Below, one piece after another: positions 6,153 through 10,782 of a DNA stretch of 10,782 nucleotides (position 1 is its first letter; each line of letters begins with the position of its first letter). The stretch lies in contig NZ_CALIBH010000202.1 in assembly GCF_938045775.1 (NCBI RefSeq), positions 1 to 10,782 of the forward strand, written 5' to 3'. This stretch comes from an uncultured Campylobacter sp. (lineage in GTDB: Bacteria > Campylobacterota > Campylobacteria > Campylobacterales > Campylobacteraceae). Made by a program: the position numbers and the translations under genes. The notes under the pieces are model-generated. The model did no database searches and had not been told where the DNA came from. It worked only from the letters and a program-made list of their open reading frames with translations.

Positions 6153-6509
6153 ATGCAAATCAAAGAAAAAGATGAGCGCGTTAAATATATCCGCGCGTTA
6201 GAACGCTTCGTAAAATCCGCCGTAGCACTGCTAAAGCGCGAGGATTTCGACGCAGAGCTTTTTGCGAAGCGAATAGCTAAAAACTATGAAATTTTATCTA
6301 AAGCGACCGCTACAAATCTCGATAGCCCCTACACCAAGGCGCTTGAGAGCTTTGCCAAAAACGTCCTTGATGCTAGCGAGGCAGGACAGACCAGCGATGC
6401 TGCGTTTAGATCAGCGCTACAGCATGAAGCAAACGCTCTGCAAAAGCTCAAAAATAATAAGAGTTACAAAAAAGACAAGCACAAAATCGATTTTTTAAAG
6501 GATTATTAG
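6153..6509 (+). CDS. conserved Campylobacter hypothetical protein, helical
   Basis: A 118-residue, highly charged, almost certainly all-helical cytoplasmic protein with no cysteine, no signal peptide and no membrane span. Its C-terminal third is lysine-rich (KLKNNKSYKKDKHKIDFLKD). No recognised domain. The start is well supported by AAGGA (6142-6146) six bases before the ATG and by the promoter just upstream. The stop TAG is directly followed by the ATG of the HAD phosphatase, so the two are one transcription unit. From memory, C. jejuni also has a small unknown gene immediately before its homologous HAD gene (the Cj1232-Cj1233 pair). If so, the pairing is conserved and suggests a shared process. 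Function unknown. Confidence 0.85.
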   Translation: MQIKEKDERVKYIRALERFVKSAVALLKREDFDAELFAKRIAKNYEILSKATATNLDSPYTKALESFAKNVLDASEAGQTSDAAFRSALQHEANALQKLKNNKSYKKDKHKIDFLKDY

Positions 6510-7421
6510 ATGAAAACCGTGATTTTTGATATGGATGGCACGCTGCTTGACTCTTCGCGCGCGATCGAAATCAGCGTCAATAACACTCGCCGCGAGCTCT
6601 ACGATCTAGCACCGCTGCAAAAGAATTTCATCGTCCACACTATCAACGATCCAAGCAAAAACGCCTTTTTGGAATTTTACGGCAAAACCGAAGCGAGCGC
6701 CGAAGAGCTTGCGTTTTTTGAAAAAGAATTCGTAAGCAATTACCGCGATTTTGCCGTGCTTTACGAGGGTATCGAAGATCTTTTGCACTCGTGCAAAAAA
6801 GCAGGATTTTTTCTTGCAGTCGCCTCCAATGCGCCTTCCTATACCCTAAGCGCGATCTTAGAAAAAACGGGGGTGCGCAGGCTATTTGATCTGGTCGTAG
6901 GCGCGGACGAGCAGATGCCATCAAAGCCCAATCCTGCGATGCTGCTACACGTAATCGCGCGCTCACCGCACAAAAACGCGATTTTTTTAGGTGATAGCAA
7001 AAAAGATGAGCTAGCCGCACTCCGCGGCGCGGAATTCTTACAAAATTTAGAATTTCAAGACGGCAATGACGGCGAGAGCTTAAATGTTAGCCGCGACACG
7101 AGTAGAGAGAATTTCAGCACTAGCGAGGGCTTAAACTCTTGCGGCAAAAATCTTAACGCGGATGAAAAATTCCGCCCTAACGACACAGATGCTGACGGGG
7201 CGGCAACGCTAAGCTTTAAAGGCTCTAAAATTTCCGCAAAAGCAGAAGCGACGGAAAGTGCACAAGCTGCAGCAGCGCGATGTTTTCAGGCAAACTTGGC
7301 AGATCTAAGAGGCGCAAAACTTGAGTATTTGCAGGTATGCTGGGGGTTTGGCGAGCCTAGCGAACTAAGTCGCAATGCCCTAAGCATCACGCAAGCGCGC
7401 GAAATCATCGGCGGAATTTAA
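6510..7421 (+). CDS. HAD-superfamily hydrolase with a large in-frame insertion
   Basis: A 303-residue HAD hydrolase of the phosphoglycolate phosphatase / beta-phosphoglucomutase type (subfamily I, alpha-helical cap). Motif I is FDMDGT with nucleophile D7 and acid D9; motif II is S106 in VASNAP; motif III is K139 in SKPNP; motif IV is GDSKKDE with D162 and D166. Residues 15-90 form the cap. The C-terminal LEYLQVCWGFGEPSEL is the usual strand and loop after motif IV. Related Campylobacter proteins are about 210-215 residues as I recall. The extra length is one hydrophilic segment between GDSKKDELAALRGA and LEYLQVCWGFG. The substrate is unknown; a small phosphorylated metabolite is likely. AAAGGA (6497-6502) lies seven bases upstream, inside the previous gene. 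All catalytic residues are present, so the enzyme is probably active despite the insertion. Confidence 0.9.
   Translation: MKTVIFDMDGTLLDSSRAIEISVNNTRRELYDLAPLQKNFIVHTINDPSKNAFLEFYGKTEASAEELAFFEKEFVSNYRDFAVLYEGIEDLLHSCKKAGFFLAVASNAPSYTLSAILEKTGVRRLFDLVVGADEQMPSKPNPAMLLHVIARSPHKNAIFLGDSKKDELAALRGAEFLQNLEFQDGNDGESLNVSRDTSRENFSTSEGLNSCGKNLNADEKFRPNDTDADGAATLSFKGSKISAKAEATESAQAAAARCFQANLADLRGAKLEYLQVCWGFGEPSELSRNALSITQAREIIGGI
7020..7319 (+). other. in-frame ~95-codon insertion bounded by repeated LRGA
   Basis: The motif LRGA is encoded at 7020-7031 (CTCCGCGGCGCG) and again at 7305-7316 (CTAAGAGGCGCA), exactly 95 codons apart. Taking out one period joins DELAALRGA directly to KLEYLQVCWGFG, which restores the normal HAD fold. 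The segment is rich in Asn, Ser, Asp, Ala and Glu and contains the window-wide words AAATTCCGCC (7168-7177) and AAAATTTCCGCAAAA (7227-7241). The two flanks agree in protein but at only 8 of 12 bases, so a duplication would be old, or the match is chance. Confidence 0.6.
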
Positions 7422-7884
7422 GCAGCCTGGTTTTTAGGCATAGCTAATTAAAAGTAGTATTGCAGCAGGGTAAAATCACGCTTAGGCTCTTAAAACGGAG
7501 CAAATTCCATCTTCGCGTGCAACGCAAGCGAAATTAAAATTTAAAAATAATCCTTGCGCAGAAAATTCCGCTAGCACGAGAAACCGAAATTTCATCTGCG
7601 CGAGTGGAATTTAAAATTTTAAAAGTAGCTTTTGTAGTGCGCGATTTTATCTGCGCTAAAAATGAAATTCTATCTGTAAAAGGTGGCGGGATTCTAAATT
7701 TAGAGATACTCTCGCAGATTAATTTAAAATTTACCTCAAAATTATAGTTTAAAAATTTAATGCCAAACGCGATTTTAGCATTCTACCGCATCCATGAAAT
7801 TTCAAATTCTCGCAAAGCGGCGGAATTTTAAAATTTTAAAAAGCCTGATGCATGTTGCGCGCGCGAGTAGATTTTGCATAAGTA

Positions 7885-8014
7885 GATTTTATCCGCCGCT
7901 CAGAAATCAAGATTTTACCGCACAAGCAAAGCGAAAATCCTCTCCGCCTACGCGAAATTCAAGAATTTTACCGCTTAAACAAAGCGGAATTCTATCCACT
8001 CACGCGAAATCCAA
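7885..8014. repeat. imperfect tandem repeat, 52-base period
   Basis: Two adjacent 52-base units, 7911-7962 and 7963-8014, align with about three quarters identity and single-base shifts. Each runs from GA(A)TTTTACCGC through CAAAGCGRAAT to CACGCGAAAT.CAA or its equivalent. A preceding 26-base piece (7885-7910, GATTTTATCCGCC...AGAAATCAA) looks like a half unit with the middle missing. The array consists of the AATTTTACCGC / AAGCGGAATT words that fill the whole intergenic region. Confidence 0.6.
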
Positions 8015-8321
8015 AATTTCACTCGCGCCATAGAAGTTTAAAATTTCCGCAAAAATCAAGCTGCTTATATGTAAATTTAAAATTCCGCCTATCTGAAAAG
8101 CTTCGCGTTTAATCCGCCACGCAACTAATATTAAATTTTTAAATTCCGCTCGCTCTGCCTATCTCGCAAACAAGTAAAATTTTAAAATTTATGAGATTCA
8201 AAGCCCAAAATCACGCGTTTAAGCTTAAAATTTACCGCACGCAAGCGCAAAATCTGCGCAATCGCTCCTGTTTAAAAACCCCGATAGTTTGCCGCGTCCT
8301 AACCTAAATTAAATTTTACAT

Positions 8322-8331
8322 TTGCTATAAT
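8322..8331 (+). promoter_or_regulatory. extended -10 promoter of the DUF2018-ispB-hemA operon
   Basis: TTTGCTATAAT, with TATAAT at 8326-8331, lies 28 bases before the ATG at 8354. It is almost the same promoter word as the one before the 6153 gene, again with a very short leader and no -35. AAGGA at 8343-8347 gives a six-base spacing to the start codon. Confidence 0.7.
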
Positions 8332-8353
8332 CGCGAAATTTTAAGGAAGGTAA

Positions 8354-8599
8354 ATGGATATTTTTGAAGGCAGCCCAAGAGAGAAATTTTTTGAAATTTT
8401 ATCCGCTGCAAGCCCTACTTTGGTGCAAAACGAAATCGAAGAAGCTCTAATCCGCCTAATCGCCTGTGAGCGGCTCTGCGAAGCGCGCGGTATTAGCGAG
8501 CGCGAGATCGAAAGCTTCATCGCGCAGCAGAATCTACAAGACGAGCTAAACGACAAATTTTTGCAAATGAGCGGAAATATCCTAAGCAACAACGAATAA
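8354..8599 (+). CDS. DUF2018-family protein
   Basis: An 81-residue acidic, all-helical protein (MDIFEGSPREKFFEIL...). It resembles the DUF2018 family, small proteins restricted to Campylobacter and Helicobacter whose H. pylori member (HP0242) is an intertwined helical homodimer of unknown function. The assignment rests on size, helical pattern and context: in C. jejuni and H. pylori a small gene of this kind precedes the polyprenyl synthase and hemA, as I recall. Start: ATG with AAGGA (8343-8347) and an extended -10 promoter close upstream. Its stop TAA shares one base with the ispB ATG (TAATG), so the two are translationally coupled. It has one cysteine and no signal peptide or membrane span. 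Its constant position before an isoprenoid enzyme suggests a link to that step, but nothing in the sequence proves it. Confidence 0.82.
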   Translation: MDIFEGSPREKFFEILSAASPTLVQNEIEEALIRLIACERLCEARGISEREIESFIAQQNLQDELNDKFLQMSGNILSNNE

Positions 8600-9591
8600 T
8601 GCAAGATCAAATTGATTTAATTATGAAAAGTTTCATCGCAGAATGCGGCTACGAGCCCGCTAACGAGATGTTTGATAGGCTAAGCCCCGGCAAAAAACTG
8701 CGCTCCAAGCTGCTACTAAACATAGCGCAAAAAGATGAAAAATCGCTGCGTCTATGCGCGATCATCGAGCTAATTCAAGCTGCGAGCCTACTGCACGACG
8801 ACGTCATCGACGAAAGCTCGGTGCGCCGCGGCAAGCCCTCGATAAACGCCACCTACGGCTCCAAAAACGCCGTGATGCTGGGCGATATACTCTATTCCAA
8901 GGCATACTTCGAGCTTTCTAAATTTGAAAACCACATCGCCGCCGCGCTTTCGCTCGCCGTCACGAAACTAGCCGTGGGCGAGCTAATGGACGTGAGCTTA
9001 AGCGACGATTTCAACGACGATGCGAGCAAATATCTGCAGATGATCTATCTAAAAACCTCCGCTCTCATAGAGGAAGTCGCGCGCTGTGGGGCTTTTTTGA
9101 AATTCGGCGGCGCAGAAAATCGCGGCGAAATTTCAGATATTAACGGCGCAAAAAACGAGGGCAGGAATCTAAAAGCCGCGAAAGATCATGATAAAATTTC
9201 AAGCGCGAGCGTAAAATTCGGCGAATACGGCAAAAACCTTGGGCTTGCCTTTCAGATTATCGACGACATCTTAGACGTCACGCAAAGCTCAGAAGCGCTC
9301 GGTAAGCCGAGCTTGAGCGATTTTACGGAGGGCAAAACCACCCTGCCCTACATCTATTTATACGAAAATTTAAATGATTCCGAGCGGCAAAAGCTAAGAT
9401 CGTTTTTTAAAAAGCAGCTCTGCCAGAGCGAAATTTCATGGATCAAAGCGAAGCTTAGCGAGCACGGCATCATCGAGCGCTGTATAAACGAAGCTCGCGC
9501 CTACGGGCAGAAGGCGCTCGAAGCCGTGGCGGAATTTAAAAACGACAAGCTGGAGCAAATCGTGCGAGATATGATAGATAGGGAGTTTTGA
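8599..9591 (+). CDS. ispB: polyprenyl (octaprenyl-type) diphosphate synthase with insertion
   Basis: A 330-residue trans-isoprenyl diphosphate synthase that extends farnesyl diphosphate with isopentenyl diphosphate to give the long side chain of quinones. Motifs: GKKLRSKLLL (31-40), first aspartate-rich motif DDVID (67-71) within LLHDDVIDESSVRRGKPS, GDILYSKAYFELSK (95-108), KT at 152-153, and second motif DDILD (222-226) within GLAFQIIDDILD. These are followed by LGKPSLSDFTEGKTTLPYIY. Residues before the first motif are small (A62, S63), as in long-chain enzymes. Campylobacter homologues are near 297 residues. The excess here is a hydrophilic segment at about 169-206, between ALIEEVARCGAFLKFG and KFGEYGKNLG. 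The ATG overlaps the previous stop and has no clear ribosome site. The exact chain length cannot be read from sequence. Confidence 0.92.
   Translation: MQDQIDLIMKSFIAECGYEPANEMFDRLSPGKKLRSKLLLNIAQKDEKSLRLCAIIELIQAASLLHDDVIDESSVRRGKPSINATYGSKNAVMLGDILYSKAYFELSKFENHIAAALSLAVTKLAVGELMDVSLSDDFNDDASKYLQMIYLKTSALIEEVARCGAFLKFGGAENRGEISDINGAKNEGRNLKAAKDHDKISSASVKFGEYGKNLGLAFQIIDDILDVTQSSEALGKPSLSDFTEGKTTLPYIYLYENLNDSERQKLRSFFKKQLCQSEISWIKAKLSEHGIIERCINEARAYGQKALEAVAEFKNDKLEQIVRDMIDREF
9100..9223 (+). repeat. 114-base in-frame insertion flanked by exact 10-base direct repeats
   Basis: AAATTCGGCG occurs at 9100-9109 and again at 9214-9223, in the same reading frame (KFG), exactly 114 bases (38 codons) apart. 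Removing one period gives AFLKFGEYGKNLGLAFQ, the normal sequence of the family at this place, and 292 residues, close to the usual length. The intervening residues are Asn, Lys, Gly, Asp and Ser rich (ENRGEISDINGAKNEGRNLK). The arrangement is what insertion with a short target duplication, or expansion between short repeats, would leave. Confidence 0.65.
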
Positions 9592-10782
9592 TGGCGTATA
9601 TGAGCGTGAGCTTCACCCACAAAAACACGGACATCACGGTGCGCGAGAAGCTGTCGTTTTCAAACGATGTGCGTAAGAAAGAAATTTTGCGCCTTTTGGC
9701 TTCAAACTCCGCGATAGAGGAGTGTTTGGTGCTTAGCACCTGCAACCGAGTAGAAATTTTTACCGTCGTAAGCGACTTTGATGAAGCCCAAAAGTTCGTG
9801 CTTTTGGCGCTTTCGCGCGTAAGCGGCGTAAGCTACGACGAGCTAGCCGAGCGTGCCGATATTTACGAAGATTACGGCGCGATACACCACCTTTTCGCCG
9901 TCGCAGCCTCTCTTGATAGCCTCGTAGTGGGCGAAACTCAGATCGTAGGCCAGCTCAAAGACGCCTATAAATTCGCGATGCAAAACGCTCGCGCCGGCGC
10001 GCAGATCGCAAGAGCGATAGATGAAGCGCTAAAGTGCGCGGCGCGCATCCGCAACCAAACCGAAATTTCAAAAAATCCGATCTCGGTCTCAAGCGTCGCC
10101 GTAGCGATGGCAAAAGACAGGCTGGGTTCCTTGCAAGGCGCGGACGCCGTGGTAGTGGGCGCGGGAGAGATGAGCGAGCTAGCGTGCAAACACCTGCTCG
10201 CAAGCGGCGCGAATATTACGATCTTAAATCGAAATTTAGTCGGCGCGCAGAGGCTAGCCGCCTCGCTACTTGGCGAGAATTCCTTGGATGCGAAAAATTG
10301 CGCGGATGAAAATCCCGGCACAGGAAAAAATTCGTACGGCTTAAATTCCGGAAATGTCGCGAATTTCGCGGGCGAAAATCCCGCGCAAAAACAAAATTCC
10401 AAAGACGGCGTAAATTTTAATAAAGAGACTTTTGCAGACAGCAATGAATCTCGCATAGCAGGCGAAAATCCAAAGGACGATAAAAATTCCACCGCCTGCG
10501 CAAATTCCTCCGCGCAGGTACAATCCCGTATTAAAATCGATAGCCTTGATAATCTCAAAAAATATCTGAACGTAAATAGCCTATTTTTCAGCGCTACGGG
10601 CTCGCAAGAGCCGATCATTACCGATAGCTTGCTTGAGCCCAAAAGCTTTAAGCGATATTTTTTCGATATCGCCGTGCCGCGCGACGTGGAGCTTAGCCAG
10701 AGCGAGGATATTGAAGTTTACAGCGTAGATGATCTGGAGGAGATCGTAAAGAAAAATTTGCTGCTTCGCGAGGAGCAGGCGC
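9591..10782 (+). CDS. hemA: glutamyl-tRNA reductase (3' end beyond window)
   Basis: The first 397 codons of HemA, which reduces glutamyl-tRNA to glutamate-1-semialdehyde with NADPH, the entry step of haem synthesis by the C5 pathway. The catalytic domain has SFTHKNTDITVREKLSFS (7-24), the nucleophile C51 in STCNRVE and VVGETQIVGQLKDAY (112-126). The NADPH domain has VVVGAGEMSELACKHLL (187-203) and ILNRN, then resumes with SLDNLKKYL, FFSATGSQEPIIT and FDIAVPRD. The last part, VYSVDDLEEIV, begins the linker to the dimerisation helix, which lies outside. The NADPH domain is interrupted at about residues 229-312 by a low-complexity segment absent from normal 420-430-residue HemA proteins. The ATG shares its A with the ispB stop (TGATG), and GGGAG lies five bases upstream. 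In C. jejuni proS follows as I recall, and it may do so here. Confidence 0.95.
   Translation, partial: MAYMSVSFTHKNTDITVREKLSFSNDVRKKEILRLLASNSAIEECLVLSTCNRVEIFTVVSDFDEAQKFVLLALSRVSGVSYDELAERADIYEDYGAIHHLFAVAASLDSLVVGETQIVGQLKDAYKFAMQNARAGAQIARAIDEALKCAARIRNQTEISKNPISVSSVAVAMAKDRLGSLQGADAVVVGAGEMSELACKHLLASGANITILNRNLVGAQRLAASLLGENSLDAKNCADENPGTGKNSYGLNSGNVANFAGENPAQKQNSKDGVNFNKETFADSNESRIAGENPKDDKNSTACANSSAQVQSRIKIDSLDNLKKYLNVNSLFFSATGSQEPIITDSLLEPKSFKRYFFDIAVPRDVELSQSEDIEVYSVDDLEEIVKKNLLLREEQA
10275..10526 (+). other. in-frame ~84-codon Asn-periodic insertion in hemA
   Basis: Residues 229-312 of HemA are an Asn/Lys/Ser/Gly-rich stretch placed after the second beta-alpha unit of the NADPH domain. 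Asn codons, all AAT, recur with steps of 18, 15, 18, 15, 18, 18, 15, 18 and 18 bases from 10278 to 10413, and again at 10467, 10485 and 10503. They are nearly always followed by Ser, Pro, Phe or Cys (NS, NP, NF, NC). The motif ENP....NS occurs three times (10308, 10374, 10464). SLD precedes the segment (residues 231-233) and recurs at the point where homology resumes (318-320). Confidence 0.6.

Larger units (their letters stand above)
7422..8353. other. 932-base gene-free region of degenerate AAATT-CCGC repeats
   Basis: No credible gene on either strand. A 79-codon frame at 7794-8033 crosses the repeats and lacks a ribosome site. The dominant pattern is AAATT or AATTTTA followed at once by CCGC, seen roughly ten times between 7560 and 8240, interleaved with AAGCGGAATT and CGCGAAAT words. 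Perfect A/T palindromes occur at 7610-7623 (TTTAAAATTTTAAA), 7826-7841 (TTTTAAAATTTTAAAA) and 8177-8190 (AAATTTTAAAATTT). A 52-base tandem repeat lies at 7911-8014. Only a weak 4-bp hairpin follows the HAD stop (GCCT/AGGC at 7425-7439), and no convincing terminator was seen. The last 30 bases carry the promoter of the next operon. Confidence 0.6.

Noticed and set aside
6643..7020. 125-codon open frame on the minus strand
   Set aside because: Antisense to the HAD hydrolase, with Arg/Cys-rich shadow composition.
7885..8014. CRISPR array
   Set aside because: The units are imperfect and contiguous, with no unique spacers and no cas gene nearby.
7794..8033. 79-codon open frame in the gene-free region
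   Set aside because: It has no ribosome site, runs through the 52-base tandem repeats, and its arginine/serine composition matches nothing protein-like.
9965..10642. 225-codon open frame on the minus strand
   Set aside because: Antisense to hemA. Its FxF/SF-rich repetitive product is the complement of the Asn-rich HemA insertion, not a gene.

Overview
The window looks like chromosomal DNA from a Campylobacter of the higher-GC, oral type (the C. gracilis / C. rectus / C. showae / C. curvus group). This is an inference from three things: the gene set (a DUF2018-like gene, a polyprenyl synthase and hemA in a row; a small lysine-rich protein gene directly in front of a HAD phosphatase), the extended -10 promoters of the TTTGCTATAAT kind, and a strong excess of the palindromic word AAATTT and its AAATTTAAA / TTTTAAAATTTT derivatives in an otherwise GC-moderate sequence. 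No rRNA, tRNA, transposase, phage gene or CRISPR array is visible.

Layout. The left half is read on the minus strand. It holds a hypothetical protein with two low-complexity insertions (58-993), an MmcQ/YjbR-family protein (1109-1465), and rarA, the AAA+ replication-recombination ATPase (1468-2664). After a 685-base gene-free stretch full of degenerate repeats comes a tight sulfur-assimilation operon, transcribed metY - rrf2 regulator - cysK (5958 down to 3350). It makes homocysteine and cysteine from O-acetylated precursors, and its regulator resembles CymR. A short divergent promoter region (5959-6152) separates it from the plus-strand right half. There a small helical protein (6153-6509) directly abuts a HAD-family phosphatase (6510-7421). 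Next is a second gene-free stretch of about 930 bases built from degenerate AAATT...CCGC repeats. The window ends with an operon of a DUF2018-like protein, a long-chain polyprenyl diphosphate synthase and hemA (8354 to the window edge). The operon's two junctions are one-base stop/start overlaps (TAATG and TGATG).

The most interesting signal is not a separate gene. At least four genes (the 58-993 protein, the HAD hydrolase, the polyprenyl synthase and HemA) carry in-frame, hydrophilic Asn/Lys/Ser/Ala/Gly-rich segments of about 35 to 95 residues, placed between otherwise well-conserved blocks. In the polyprenyl synthase the segment is bounded by an exact 10-base direct repeat exactly 114 bases apart, so removing one period leaves a normal-looking enzyme. 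In the HAD protein it is bounded by a repeated LRGA, and in HemA by a repeated SLD. The segments share words such as AAATTCCGCC and AAAATTTCCGCAAAA with the gene-free repeat regions. The inserts and intergenic repeats may therefore be one family of proliferating sequence tolerated inside housekeeping genes, loosely comparable to the Rickettsia palindromic elements. A composition-driven drift explanation is not excluded.
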